64,000 bases of DNA from Pontibacillus sp. HMF3514 (GCF_009858175.1 NZ_CP047393.1:1116001-1180000), one strand, 5' to 3'; shown: positions 1 to 7,591, counted from the stretch's first letter. Program-made: numbers and translations. Notes: a model not told the origin generated them from the letters alone.

Positions 1-46
1 GATTGTGAAGAAGTACACTTAAACTAACGCGGCAGAAGAGTTGAAA
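1..46 (+). repeat. array module, 5' (promoter-hairpin) part, truncated by window start
   Basis: The text CTTAAACTAACG-CGGCAG followed by GTTGAA is the 3' end of the promoter half of the module that recurs through the first 10.8 kb. It lies just upstream of the gene at 83. The promoter itself must be outside the window. Confidence 0.6.
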
Positions 47-82
47 AAGTGAAGTTAGTGTTTAAGGAGCTGAAGTAAGCGA

Positions 83-634
83 GTGAGCTATGAAAAGGAC
101 ATTCAAAAGCAATTTTATAAAATTTATAAAGAGCTAATTACCGTTTCGGAATTCGAAGAATGGCTTTATAATACACCAGAAATAGAAAAGGTTTATGGTC
201 ATGACTTTTACTTTAACCTACTTGATTTGAATTATAGAAGTAGGCACATTAAAAACGAATTAGAGAAAGTTATTGAAATTAAAATTCCATTTGGTGAGTT
301 TGAACAAATGAGGATTGTTTCATTATTAGAAAATATAATTTATGAAAAAGGTGATTTAGTAGAGGTTTTAGAGCAGGTATATGACGATTATTGCAAAGGA
401 TATTCATTTCTTCGATATTTAGGACTTAATTATATTACTGGAATTGATAATCTTCCTAAAAAGAGAGAGATGTTAAAGAATATTAAACCTAAGATAGTTA
501 ATGAAGCAAGGAGATTGTTATCATTTTTTCAGCATGGGCTGTTAAAAATAACTGATGAAAATGAATATGACGATTATCGTACAGAAAAAGAGAAGGTAGA
601 AATAAATAATATTGAAAAAATGTTTAATGACTAA
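83..634 (+). CDS. hypothetical acidic protein, 183 aa
   Basis: The frame opens at GTG 83 with AAGGAG at 64-69, a rather long spacing of 13 bases. The product is soluble, rich in Glu, Lys, Tyr and Phe, with no signal peptide, membrane segment or cysteine cluster; it has one Cys in a YDDYCKGYSF stretch. Predicted secondary structure would be largely helical. I do not recognise the family. It is the first gene of the accessory array: module remnants flank it on both sides (1-46 and 645-765). Size, acidity and solo setting resemble immunity-type proteins, but that is only an impression. Confidence 0.6.
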   Translation: MSYEKDIQKQFYKIYKELITVSEFEEWLYNTPEIEKVYGHDFYFNLLDLNYRSRHIKNELEKVIEIKIPFGEFEQMRIVSLLENIIYEKGDLVEVLEQVYDDYCKGYSFLRYLGLNYITGIDNLPKKREMLKNIKPKIVNEARRLLSFFQHGLLKITDENEYDDYRTEKEKVEINNIEKMFND

Positions 635-644
635 ATCGTTGTTG

Positions 645-765
645 AGCTAACGGGTGCTTTAGTAGAAGATCATATTTGTTTTATCTCGAAATCAAGTCTT
701 CTGCTTTAGGGCGCCAACCTTGAATAGTATTTGCGTCTTTTATTATTGGGCAGGTTAGTTGAATA
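645..765 (+). repeat. array module: hairpin, TTATCTCGAAATCAAG core, terminator, promoter-side remnant
   Basis: Reads CTAACGGGTGCTTTAGTAGAAG, then the TTATCTCGAAATCAAG core, GGGCGCC, a weak terminator with TTGCGTCTTTTATT, and finally GGGCAGGTTAGTTGAAT, a piece of the 5' module. It separates the genes at 83 and 789. Confidence 0.7.
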
Positions 766-788
766 AGAGGTGAAAAAACGGGAGTGAG

Positions 789-1199
789 ATGATGGTTAAA
801 AAGAGTATTTTATTTATCCTGATAGCCCTATTTTTAACAGGATGTAATGAATTGGAAAACTATAAAAAAGATGCATTGGAGTTATGGAAGAATGGAGCAG
901 GAGATAAATATTCTATCCATATGTTCAGGGGCAATGGTTCCAATTCTAAGGAATCTGAAAGAATTATAACATTGAACAAGTATGAGAAATTTGATGCAAT
1001 TTATTCACATCGATATATTGAGGATGATACCAGTATAGGAGCTAACGATATAGACTACTTAAAAGCCTGGGGTGAGAAAGAGTACCCGTTTTATCTCATA
1101 GTATCTAAAGGCGGGATTGCTTTAAAAACTACTTCTGTTAATGATATTGAAGAATTTTTTGAGAAAAATGGTGGTCAACTAAAAGGAGATAGAGAGTAG
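789..1199 (+). CDS. small lipoprotein with thioredoxin-like tail, 136 aa
   Basis: ATG 789 follows GGGAG at 780-784. The N-terminus is basic, then a hydrophobic stretch ending in a lipobox (Leu-Thr-Gly-Cys, Cys near residue 19), so it should be a membrane-anchored lipoprotein. The C-terminal part (YPFYLIVSKGGIALKTTS, then an EEFF helix) matches in layout the end of the lipoprotein at 4679 (TPAFVVFDKNGVVLKTYD). It resembles the cis-Pro/beta-hairpin/last-helix region of thioredoxin folds. No CxxC is visible, so redox activity is unlikely. The two genes are probably distant paralogues within the array. Function unknown. Confidence 0.65.
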   Translation: MMVKKSILFILIALFLTGCNELENYKKDALELWKNGAGDKYSIHMFRGNGSNSKESERIITLNKYEKFDAIYSHRYIEDDTSIGANDIDYLKAWGEKEYPFYLIVSKGGIALKTTSVNDIEEFFEKNGGQLKGDRE

Positions 1200-1217
1200 T
1201 GATGCGGTTCTAATTGT

Positions 1218-1313
1218 GCTAACGGGTGCGTTAGTTGAAGGTCATATTTGCAATTTATCTCGAATTCAATTATTCAGCAATAGGGCGCGTTTCTTTAATA
1301 ACGCGTCTTTTAA
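1218..1313 (+). repeat. array module, terminator part
   Basis: CTAACGGGTGCGTTAGTTGAAG, then TTATCTCGAATTCAA, then GGGCGCGTTTCTTTAATAACGCGTCTTTT. The last part is a clear stem-loop with a T-run and so an intrinsic terminator for the gene ending at 1199. No promoter half is recognisable before the next gene. Confidence 0.7.
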
Positions 1314-1407
1314 TATGGGGGGATATATTGCAAAAACTATTGCCTATGGTATCTTGTTTTGAAATAATTGGAACCAGGTGATTATTTCTTAATTGGGGGT
1401 ATTAAGG

Positions 1408-2052
1408 TTGGTAAGTAAAATTGAAACTTATGAAAAAGAAGCGCAAAAGTTTAATCCCTTGAATCATTTTACTATACGCATTAAAGAGATGGAGAATACA
1501 TCGAATTATGGTGCAGAGGTTGCATCTAAATGGAAAAAAGTTTTGAATCATTTAGATATGACTTACCCAGTAGTTCATCCAATTGGTAAAGAGACTTTTT
1601 CTATATATGCAGAGTTCCCGAACGGTATATTTGAATATGCTATGGATATAGATGGTGCTACTTCACTTATCAACGAAAAAAGCATTAAGGCATTAAATTA
1701 TTCTCCATCCAGTATTATTGAGTCAGTGGATTCAGGTAATATAAATAGAGATCCAAATCAAATAAGGCCTAATCACAAGAACCCAGTAATGGTTTTACAG
1801 AGTCATTATCTGACTAATAACAAACCTTATTGTATCAATGGAAACCATCGTATATTTGAATCATATCGAAATGATGATGATCAAATAGAAGTTTACTTTT
1901 TCAATGATTTGGAGTTTGTACCATTCTTTTACGATACTTTAAGTAAAGCAACTTACTTTCTTGAAATTGATTACTATAATGTGGTTGCTCCTAACAATAG
2001 CTTTATACAGCGAGGAAAAGCTGCATACGTAGATGAGTTAAAAGAGATGTAA
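1408..2052 (+). CDS. hypothetical protein with a ParB/Srx-like GNHR motif, 214 aa
   Basis: The frame is open from TTG 1393, but TTG 1408 is the better start because the G-rich site GGGGGT (1395-1400) lies about 8 bases before it. The soluble product contains NPVMVLQSHYL, then YCINGNHRIFESY near residues 145-160. A strand followed by (D/N)GNHR is the hallmark of ParB-N/sulfiredoxin-like folds, in which this motif binds phosphate. That resemblance rests on one motif. The rest is unrecognised. It is a single-gene unit of the array, with a terminator module at 2073. Confidence 0.6.
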   Translation: MVSKIETYEKEAQKFNPLNHFTIRIKEMENTSNYGAEVASKWKKVLNHLDMTYPVVHPIGKETFSIYAEFPNGIFEYAMDIDGATSLINEKSIKALNYSPSSIIESVDSGNINRDPNQIRPNHKNPVMVLQSHYLTNNKPYCINGNHRIFESYRNDDDQIEVYFFNDLEFVPFFYDTLSKATYFLEIDYYNVVAPNNSFIQRGKAAYVDELKEM

Positions 2053-2072
2053 TTCTGGGTATATTTTATAGC

Positions 2073-2254
2073 TTTATCTCGAATTCAAGTAATCCACAAA
2101 CGGGCGCGATTCTTTAATAAGAATTAGCGTTTTTTTGTATTTTCAGAAACGTGAAGGAAGAAGAATTCACTTCCTAATCTAATTGGGTAATTATGTTAAA
2201 ATGGAGAAGCATTGTGGAATGATGATCTTAAACTAACGAAGCCGGTTAGTTCAA
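2073..2254 (+). repeat. complete array module (terminator half plus promoter half)
   Basis: TTTATCTCGAATTCAAG at 2073, GGGCGCGATTCTTTAATAAGAAT with GCG and a T-run (terminator, to 2140). Then a promoter half: an extended -10 (TG at 2194, TAAAAT 2197-2202) and the hairpin CTAACGAAGCCGGTTAG near 2232-2249. Together they fill almost the whole gap before the gene at 2350. Confidence 0.75.
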
Positions 2255-2349
2255 TCGGTTTTATTAGTTATTTATTTATGGAAGTAATAGGATATTGGAA
2301 GTCCGATGTAAAAACAATTAACTGGGTTAAATAGTAGAGGAGGAACATA

Positions 2350-2658
2350 ATGAACAAATTTAGTTTGTTTAGTAAATTCACGGTACAAGAAGGCGAACGT
2401 GACACAATGATAGATATTTTGTTGGAAGCAGCAGAATCAATGAAGAATCTTGATGAATGTGAGATATATCTCGTAAATATTTCTGAAAGTGAACCAAATT
2501 CTGTTTATGTTTATGAAGTTTGGAGTAGTGAAAATGCTCATCAAGCTTCTCTAAGTCTTGAAGCTACACAAACACTAATAGGGCGTGCAAAACCAATCAT
2601 TACTGGAATGGAAAGAATCAACACCCTAAAAACAAATGGTGGGAAGGGCATTTTATAG
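2350..2658 (+). CDS. antibiotic biosynthesis monooxygenase (ABM) domain protein, 102 aa
   Basis: ATG 2350 follows AGAGGAGGAAC, a near-ideal ribosome site. The protein is a single ABM/YgiN-type ferredoxin-like domain. It opens with a strand (SLFSKFTVQEGERD), then a helix (MIDILLEAAESM), then strands with EIYLVNISES and VYVYEVWSSENAHQ, where the family's Tyr-Glu-x-Trp-x-Ser signature sits. Such proteins act as cofactor-free quinol monooxygenases or small heme-binding enzymes, usually as dimers. Substrate cannot be told. It is its own unit, with a module promoter upstream and a module terminator downstream. Confidence 0.8.
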   Translation: MNKFSLFSKFTVQEGERDTMIDILLEAAESMKNLDECEIYLVNISESEPNSVYVYEVWSSENAHQASLSLEATQTLIGRAKPIITGMERINTLKTNGGKGIL

Positions 2659-2670
2659 AATTCTTATTAA

Positions 2671-2755
2671 GCTAAAGGGTGGCTATTGTTTAAAAATAAT
2701 TTGATAATTATCTCGAAATCAAGTCTTCATGATTCGGGCGCTAAACTGGAATAAT
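2671..2755 (+). repeat. array module, terminator part (degenerate)
   Basis: GCTAAAGGGTGG, then TTATCTCGAAATCAAG, TCTTC and GGGCGC. The terminal stem is decayed here; the hairpin at 2766-2820 directly after it may serve instead. Confidence 0.65.
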
Positions 2756-2765
2756 AAGTAAATTA

Positions 2766-2820
2766 ACAGACCGCAAAATATGCAAAGTTTTATACAAAAC
2801 ACTTATATTATACGGTCTGT
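2766..2820 (+). terminator. long-loop inverted repeat, possible terminator
   Basis: ACAGACCG (2766-2773) pairs with CGGTCTGT (2813-2820), followed by TTTTAT. The inner sequence has further A/T pairing. It follows the ABM gene and its module. Confidence 0.45.
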
Positions 2821-2881
2821 TTTATATAAAAGAAACATACTTCCATTCATACATAACTTGCAGATACAAGTTCAGTCCATC

Positions 2882-2910
2882 CTTTGGGTGTTTATGTTAA
2901 AGTTGGAAAT
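2882..2910 (+). promoter_or_regulatory. module-type extended -10 promoter
   Basis: TTTGGGTGTTTATGTTAAAGT keeps the module promoter pattern: TG, one base, TAAAGT at 2898-2903. It is 55 bases upstream of the gene at 2958 and lacks the CTAACG hairpin. Confidence 0.5.
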
Positions 2911-2940
2911 GTATTTCTGTAGATAAGCTCATAATAACGA

Positions 2941-2950
2941 GGGGGGGGGG
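2941..2950 (+). repeat. homopolymeric G10 tract in a ribosome binding site
   Basis: Ten consecutive G lie 7 bases before TTG 2958. The tract would pair with the 16S anti-Shine-Dalgarno sequence in several registers. Confidence 0.85.
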
Positions 2951-2957
2951 AGATTTT

Positions 2958-3476
2958 TTGAATAGAAAATCACTTATTATAGTATCTTCAATAATAATTA
3001 TGATTGGCTTTTTTATTATTAATAGTAGTCTTAAGTATTTGTATAACCCTTTCACCTATCCTGATGGACTCATTTCAGAATATGATGATTACTCATATAG
3101 GACATTTAAAAAACCAATCGTACTAATTATTAGGAAGTTTGATTTAACCGAAGACGAGACAACTTTATATAGTGTAAAAGACATAGATACAGTTAAAAAT
3201 ATTTTAGAACAATTTGATAATGCTGAAAAGTTATCATCGGTGGATCACTATCCTTTCGAAAGTAGAGAAGAAGCTGGTGCGAGATATGATGTTAGTGTGC
3301 TACAACGTGACAAGGGACACCTTATCCCTTTTTCTTTCTTTGAGAACTCCCATATGTTTGACTTATCACCAACACTCTATTATAAGCTGGATGAAAACTT
3401 TAAGGAAGATTTATTAAATATTGCCTCTAAGAAAAATAAAGTAGAAGTAGAAACACTAAACGAATTATTCAATTAA
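2958..3476 (+). CDS. hypothetical single-pass membrane protein, 172 aa
   Basis: TTG 2958 is preceded by an uninterrupted run of ten G (2941-2950), which must be the ribosome site. Residues 5-22 form one hydrophobic membrane segment after a short basic start, so the rest is probably outside the cell. The exported part has FKKPIVLIIRKFDLTEDE and a DVSVLQRDKG strand and reads as a small beta-rich domain of unknown family. No cysteines or catalytic motifs are seen. It is a single-gene unit. The G-run is prone to slippage, which would change the spacing to the start codon. Confidence 0.6.
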   Translation: MNRKSLIIVSSIIIMIGFFIINSSLKYLYNPFTYPDGLISEYDDYSYRTFKKPIVLIIRKFDLTEDETTLYSVKDIDTVKNILEQFDNAEKLSSVDHYPFESREEAGARYDVSVLQRDKGHLIPFSFFENSHMFDLSPTLYYKLDENFKEDLLNIASKKNKVEVETLNELFN

Positions 3477-3507
3477 AAGGTGTATTTGCTGAATTCAAAA
3501 TATGAAA

Positions 3508-3555
3508 TATTTTGAATTCAAGTCTTCCGGTTTTGGGCGCTTTTCTGTAGTAATA
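3508..3555 (+). repeat. array module, terminator part (short)
   Basis: ATTTTGAATTCAAG, TCTTCC, GGGCGCTTTTCTGTAGTAA: the core and GGGCGC box are kept, the 5' hairpin is missing and the terminator stem is poor. Confidence 0.6.
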
Positions 3556-3594
3556 TTATCGTCAAACAAATTTTAGAAATAGGAGGTCATTTTC

Positions 3595-4119
3595 TTGGAA
3601 CTACCAAAGTTTAAATATAATCCTGATCCAGTTTTGTTAAAGGTTTTTGAAAGAGAGAAAACATTATGCCCTGCTTGTAAAAAGAGCAGTGAATATTCAT
3701 ATGTTGGACCTTTTTATTCTGTAGAGGAAGTTGAAGGAATTTGTCCTTGGTGTATTAAAGATGGAACTGCAGCCAAGTTGTTTGATGGAGAGTTTCAAGA
3801 TGTAGAGGGCTGCGAAGATGTGAGTAATGAAGAGTACATTAATGAGCTAATATTTAGAACTCCTGGATACATAGGTTGGCAACAAGAATATTGGTTAAGC
3901 CATTGTGGAGATTTCTGTGCAATTAAGAATTATGTTGGCTGGGAAGATGTTAAAGACTTAGAAGAAGAACTTTATGGAGATATTAAAAGAATTTGTGATG
4001 AACTTCAAATTACTGAAGAAGTATTTAAGAAAAGTTTAACTAATGGTGGAGATCATCAGGGTTATCTTTTTCAATGTGTTAAATGCGGGAAGTATCGATT
4101 ACATAGTGATTTATCATAG
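3595..4119 (+). CDS. CbrC family protein (UPF0167), 174 aa
   Basis: TTG 3595 sits behind AGGAGG with good spacing. The protein follows the whole CbrC/UPF0167 pattern: LPKFKYNPDP at the start, a CPAC pair near residue 23, GPFYS, then CPWCIKDG with FDGEF, then RTPGYIGWQQEYWLSHC, CGDFC, and a last CVKCG pair near the C-terminus. The cysteine pairs suggest zinc binding. In E. coli, CbrC is linked to colicin E2 tolerance; the molecular role is not established. Length is usual for the family. It forms its own unit in the array, with a module terminator 30 bases downstream. Confidence 0.85.
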   Translation: MELPKFKYNPDPVLLKVFEREKTLCPACKKSSEYSYVGPFYSVEEVEGICPWCIKDGTAAKLFDGEFQDVEGCEDVSNEEYINELIFRTPGYIGWQQEYWLSHCGDFCAIKNYVGWEDVKDLEEELYGDIKRICDELQITEEVFKKSLTNGGDHQGYLFQCVKCGKYRLHSDLS

Positions 4120-4151
4120 ATACAAAATGTTTTTATTGGAAAAGTAGTAAA

Positions 4152-4297
4152 GTTATCTTGAATTCAAGTAATCCACAAACGGGCGCTTTCCTAGAATAAG
4201 GAGAGGCCTTTTTCTTTGTCTTGATCGTAGTCTGTTAACTGGATATTTGTGTTAAAATCTGAATTAGATTATCTTAAACTAACGAAGCAGGATAGTG
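4152..4297 (+). repeat. complete array module (terminator half plus promoter half)
   Basis: TTATCTTGAATTCAAG, then GGGCGCTTTCCTAGAATAAGGAGAGGCC with a T-run (terminator to 4216). The promoter half has GGATATTTGTG then TAAAAT at 4253-4258 and the hairpin CTAACGAAGCAGGATAG. This is one of the best copies. Confidence 0.8.
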
Positions 4298-4317
4298 AAA
4301 CAAGAGAGGGTGATGGT

Positions 4318-4497
4318 TTGGTTTTAATTCTTTTGATCATAATTCTTATTTTACTAATAAGTTGTTTGGGAGTTTTAATTGATAACAATAGAAAAATCAC
4401 TAAGATAGCAAATAAAATGGATATATTTGATATTGAAGATAAAAAAGTGCCTGATGAAAATATAGAAAACGAACTGGAAGAATTTATCGGAAGGTAA
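4318..4497 (+). CDS. small single-pass membrane protein, 59 aa
   Basis: The frame is open from 4249, but that part overlaps the module promoter and hairpin. TTG 4318 directly follows GAGAGGGTGATGG and is the likely start. The peptide begins with about 20 hydrophobic residues (VLILLIIILILLISCLG), then an Asn/Arg/Lys patch, then an acidic tail. This gives a small membrane protein with a cytosolic or exported charged tail. Function unknown. Its size and lone position are typical of the array's cargo. Confidence 0.5.
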   Translation: MVLILLIIILILLISCLGVLIDNNRKITKIANKMDIFDIEDKKVPDENIENELEEFIGR

Positions 4498-4508
4498 ATA
4501 ATACATAC

Positions 4509-4659
4509 CTAACGGATGTAATAGTGGAAGATTCTATTTATAAATTATCTTGAAATCAAGTGTTCATTAAACGGGCGCGATTCTTTAATAAGAATTTGCG
4601 TCTTTTTTTGTATTTTTTAGAATGTCCTACATCCTAAATGGATATTTATGTTAATGTAT
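4509..4659 (+). repeat. complete array module (terminator half plus promoter remnant)
   Basis: CTAACGGATGTAATAG, TTATCTTGAAATCAAG, GGGCGCGATTCTTTAATAAGAATTTGCG with a T-run (terminator). Then AAATGGATATTTATGTTAATGT, the promoter half with a weaker -10. No CTAACG hairpin follows. Confidence 0.7.
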
Positions 4660-4678
4660 TTAGGGGGGAGGCGATGAT

Positions 4679-5035
4679 TTGCAAAAAATAATTTCCATTT
4701 CATCTTTAATTCTTTTGCTAATTATGATTACTGCCTGTACTGGTAATAAAGACGATTTTGTACATATCTATTCAGGACTTTTACCTGATGAAGATGATAA
4801 ATACTCTCTACAAGTTGCCGGAAAAGAAATAAATATAGCGATGCTACACCAAAATGATATTTCTAATGTGAACCCTATAATAAACACTGAATCTCATGAA
4901 GAATTAAATAACTTGTACCCTAAATTAAAATTGAAACAAACACCAGCTTTTGTGGTTTTTGATAAGAATGGAGTAGTATTGAAAACTTATGATTATGATG
5001 AATTGATTGATTTTTTGAAGAACAATACACAATAG
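4679..5035 (+). CDS. lipoprotein with thioredoxin-like C-terminus, 118 aa
   Basis: TTG 4679 follows the G-rich site AGGGGGGAGGCG. The N-terminus has a hydrophobic signal ending in a lipobox (Ile-Thr-Ala-Cys, Cys near residue 20). The C-terminal half reads LKQTPAFVVFDKNGVVLKTY followed by a DELIDFL helix. This is the cis-proline, beta-hairpin and final helix pattern of thioredoxin folds. The first half keeps a possible beta-alpha unit but no CxxC, so it is likely a non-redox relative. It shares layout with the lipoprotein at 789. Partner unknown. Confidence 0.65.
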   Translation: MQKIISISSLILLLIMITACTGNKDDFVHIYSGLLPDEDDKYSLQVAGKEINIAMLHQNDISNVNPIINTESHEELNNLYPKLKLKQTPAFVVFDKNGVVLKTYDYDELIDFLKNNTQ

Positions 5036-5181
5036 TTGGATGCAACCATCTTCCCAGCTACCCAAAAATGTTCTAATGGAAATTAGAGAGTATAAATTTG
5101 GTTCTTCATTCATTTAAGGATGCTACAATCCTAGAGAAATAATTTTTGAGTTCAAGTGAGATTATTAAGAAAAACACTTTA

Positions 5182-5384
5182 GTTAACGGTGCTTTAGTTG
5201 AACCAAATTAATGAATATCTCGAAATCAAGTGTTCCAGAAACGGGCGCTTTTCTAGAATAAGTAAAGCCCTTTTTTAATTGTCTTGATCATAAATATAAC
5301 TGATCAACAACTGGATATTTATGTTAAAATATGAGGAGATTTAAATTTGGTGTCCTTCAACTAAAGAAGCAGGATAGTTGAACA
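5182..5384 (+). repeat. complete array module (hairpin, core, terminator, promoter, hairpin)
   Basis: GTTAACGGTGCTTTAGTTGAA, TATCTCGAAATCAAG, GGGCGCTTTTCTAGAATAAG with AAAGCCC and a T-run, then GGATATTTATGTTAAAAT (-10 at 5325-5330) and CAACTAAAGAAGCAGGATAGTTG (5358-5380). All parts of the module are present in order. Confidence 0.8.
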
Positions 5385-5423
5385 AGAAGTAGTGTTAAAC
5401 TCTACTTTAAAAGGGGAATGAAT

Positions 5424-5666
5424 GTGCCAATTCCAGAAATAACCTTAGAAGAGATAGAGAATATCGCTGATGAAAAAGATGAAATTTACAGAGGATATCT
5501 ACACTCCATTGATGATATATACACTCTTTATTCAGTTTATATCAATCATAATAAAGTAGCTGTATGCAACATAATAAAAGCAGAAAACGGATATGAAATT
5601 ATTGATTTTATAGGTTCTCATAGTGTGATTAAAATTATTGAAAAGAAAATTGAAAATTGGAAATGA
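5424..5666 (+). CDS. hypothetical protein, 80 aa
   Basis: An ATG at 5418 is in frame but lies one base from the AAGGGG site. GTG 5424, 7 bases from it, is the better start. The protein is small and acidic, opening with PIPEITLEEIENIAD and containing alternating strand-like stretches (YRGYLHSIDDIYTLYSVYI, KVAVCNII). No family recognised. It could be a small single alpha/beta domain. It sits between two modules as a one-gene unit. Confidence 0.5.
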   Translation: MPIPEITLEEIENIADEKDEIYRGYLHSIDDIYTLYSVYINHNKVAVCNIIKAENGYEIIDFIGSHSVIKIIEKKIENWK

Positions 5667-5676
5667 TTTATCTTCA

Positions 5677-5740
5677 GCTAACGGGTTCTTTAGTTGAAGA
5701 AGAAAGAGCATTTTCCGATAAGGAATTTGCTCTTTTTTTG
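5677..5740 (+). repeat. array module, terminator part (variant)
   Basis: CTAACGGGTTCTTTAGTTGAAG, then AGAGCA...TTTCC...GGAA...TGCTCT with a long T-run: the 5' hairpin and the terminator are kept, the TTATCTCG core is lost. Confidence 0.65.
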
Positions 5741-6109
5741 TGGTCGAAATTGCATTCGTTCTTTCACCTAAAATTGCAGGTCTTCAATAATTATTGTAGA
5801 TGTGCAAATTTGGGTGCATTTTCTTATGCAAATAACTACTGAAACCACATATGAACATTGATATAACAACAAATAATTAGCGACAAATTGCTATGCAATT
5901 CAACGCTCATTTTATAATGCATTTTTATTGTTTATGCTCCAAAAGTGTACTACTTAGAATGAGTCACCTGGCTTTTTATCATTATTTCTGCGTCTATCCT
6001 CTTCTTTTCATACTGTTGTCTGTTTGCTATTTCGTTTAGCAGTTGCTTCTCTTGCCCATAATCAGCTACACTTTAAACACATGTATAATGAAAAGAGAGG
6101 AGGATGCAT
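5741..6109. other. intergenic stretch without a supported gene
   Basis: No full gene is visible. On the minus strand between about 6085 and 5955 a short open frame reads like coiled-coil coding sequence (EKQLLNEIANRQQYEKK) but has no start codon, so it may be a gene remnant. The AGAGGAGG site at 6095-6103 belongs to the gene at 6110. Confidence 0.4.
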
Positions 6110-6865
6110 TTGGATACGGCACATACTCAAAAGCTTGAGATGGTAGAGCTTTGCTTATTAATTGGGAGGATTATGCTTCAAAATGGAGCTGAAACCTATC
6201 GCGTAGAAGATACGATGACAAGAATCGCCGCTTCATACGGGAAGGAAGATGCACAAAGCTTTGTAACGCCTACAGGCATTTTCTTCTCTGTAAGTCGAGC
6301 AGAACCGGCGAAACTTGTTCGCGTTTATGACCGTGCAACGAATTTGAGCAAAGTGACAGCCGCCAACAATATCTCTCGCAACATTACAGGAGGGCGTTTA
6401 ACTATAGTAGAAGCTTATGAGCAATTATCTGTAATCGATACCGCACGCCCTCATTATTCGTTAGCCACACAAGTTGCAGCAGCTTCCGTTGCTAGTGGTT
6501 GTTTTGCCATCATGTTTCAAGGAAATTGGTATGATTTCCTTCCGGCCTGCATCTCTGGAGGAGCAGGGTTTGTCGTGCTTTTATTACTGCATCACCTGTT
6601 TAAAATTAAATTTTTCGCTGAATTCTTAGCTTCGTTATTAATTGGGACACTAGCCTATTTGTTTATATCATTTGGGGTGGGACATGAGACAGATAAGATC
6701 GTTATAGGGTCTGTTATGCCCCTAGTGCCCGGGCTTCATATTACGAATGCAGTTCGAGATTTAATGGCAGGACATTTGGTGTCGGGATTATCAAAAGGAG
6801 CGGAAGCCTTCCTCACAGCTACTGCGATCGGTGGAGGCGTGGCGATTGCTTTTTCAATTTTTTAA
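6110..6865 (+). CDS. threonine/serine exporter family protein, ThrE N-terminal half (YjjP-like), 251 aa
   Basis: TTG 6110 is preferred over ATG 6104 because GGAGG ends at 6103. The soluble first half (CLLIGRIMLQNGAETYRVEDTM, then VTPTGIFFSVS) is the conserved ThrE/DUF1212 domain. The second half carries about five membrane segments, beginning near residue 120 and including VMPLVPGLHITNAVRDLMAGH. In Corynebacterium, ThrE is a single protein that exports threonine and serine. Here, as in E. coli YjjP/YjjB, it is split, and the partner follows 18 bases later. Actual substrate is inferred from family only. Neither gene carries a module, so the pair breaks the array. Confidence 0.85.
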   Translation: MDTAHTQKLEMVELCLLIGRIMLQNGAETYRVEDTMTRIAASYGKEDAQSFVTPTGIFFSVSRAEPAKLVRVYDRATNLSKVTAANNISRNITGGRLTIVEAYEQLSVIDTARPHYSLATQVAAASVASGCFAIMFQGNWYDFLPACISGGAGFVVLLLLHHLFKIKFFAEFLASLLIGTLAYLFISFGVGHETDKIVIGSVMPLVPGLHITNAVRDLMAGHLVSGLSKGAEAFLTATAIGGGVAIAFSIF

Positions 6866-6883
6866 AGAGGGAGGGGGACGTAT

Positions 6884-7327
6884 ATGATTGCTGAACAATT
6901 TATCACAAGTTTTATAGCTTCAGCTTCATTTGGCATACTCTTCCAGGCTCCGAAAAGTACAATCCTTAAATGTGGGTTAGTGGGGACCATAGGATGGGTC
7001 ATATACATATTATTTTTGGCATCCAATATGGATGCAATGACAGGTGCGTTTGTTGCATCATTTGTTATTGCCATGATTGGACAGTTCTTTGCCAGGATCT
7101 ATAAAACGCCCGTTATTGTATTTAGTGTAGCCGGTATTATACCTTTGGTACCTGGAGGGCTAGCCTATGATGCCATGCGTCACTTTGTCCAAAATAATTA
7201 TGGAGAAGCTTTACCTACAGCAGCAAGTGTATTTATGAACTCAGGCGCAATCGCCATTGGGCTTGTGCTCTCAGAAGTGATGAACCAGGTTTTGAGGAAG
7301 ATGAGGAAACGAGAGTTGTGGAGATGA
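6884..7327 (+). CDS. threonine/serine exporter, ThrE C-terminal half (YjjB-like), 147 aa
   Basis: ATG 6884 follows GGGAGGGGG. Four hydrophobic segments span most of the chain. GIIPLVPGGLAYDAMRHFV near residues 90-110 mirrors the VMPLVPG segment of the upstream protein, as expected for the two homologous membrane halves. It pairs with the gene at 6110 to make the complete exporter. Length fits the ThrE_2 family. Confidence 0.85.
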   Translation: MIAEQFITSFIASASFGILFQAPKSTILKCGLVGTIGWVIYILFLASNMDAMTGAFVASFVIAMIGQFFARIYKTPVIVFSVAGIIPLVPGGLAYDAMRHFVQNNYGEALPTAASVFMNSGAIAIGLVLSEVMNQVLRKMRKRELWR

Positions 7328-7474
7328 TCAAGCCCAAACATTGATGTGATTTAACACCATAAAAAACTCCTATCAAAGATGATTAATGGGTTCACTTGAG
7401 AGGGAGAAAAACTAAAATAACACAATAAATAACCGTTAAATTAGCCCTTGAATTAACATTGTAAATCACACTAC

Positions 7475-7505
7475 AAAACGCATTGATGATATCAATGCGT
7501 TTTTA
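7475..7505. terminator. bidirectional intrinsic terminator
   Basis: AAAACGCATTGAT (7475-7487) pairs with ATCAATGCGTTTT (7491-7503), a 13-bp stem with a 3-base loop and T-runs on both strands. Confidence 0.8.
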
Positions 7506-7591
7506 TCTATATCAACCCGCAATCAATTAGCTTTTTATGTAAAAATTAAATTAAAGAGTATTAGGAATGTACTAATTGAGTTTATTCAACA

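Noticed and set aside
4249-4317. N-terminal 23 codons of the frame containing the small membrane protein
   Set aside because: They lie on the module promoter and hairpin; the ribosome site fits TTG 4318 instead.
5657-5842. A 61-codon plus-strand frame
   Set aside because: It covers the end of the previous gene and a terminator module, with no family resemblance.
5955-6090. Minus-strand coiled-coil-like frame
   Set aside because: It has no start codon or ribosome site. It may be a remnant, but that cannot be shown.
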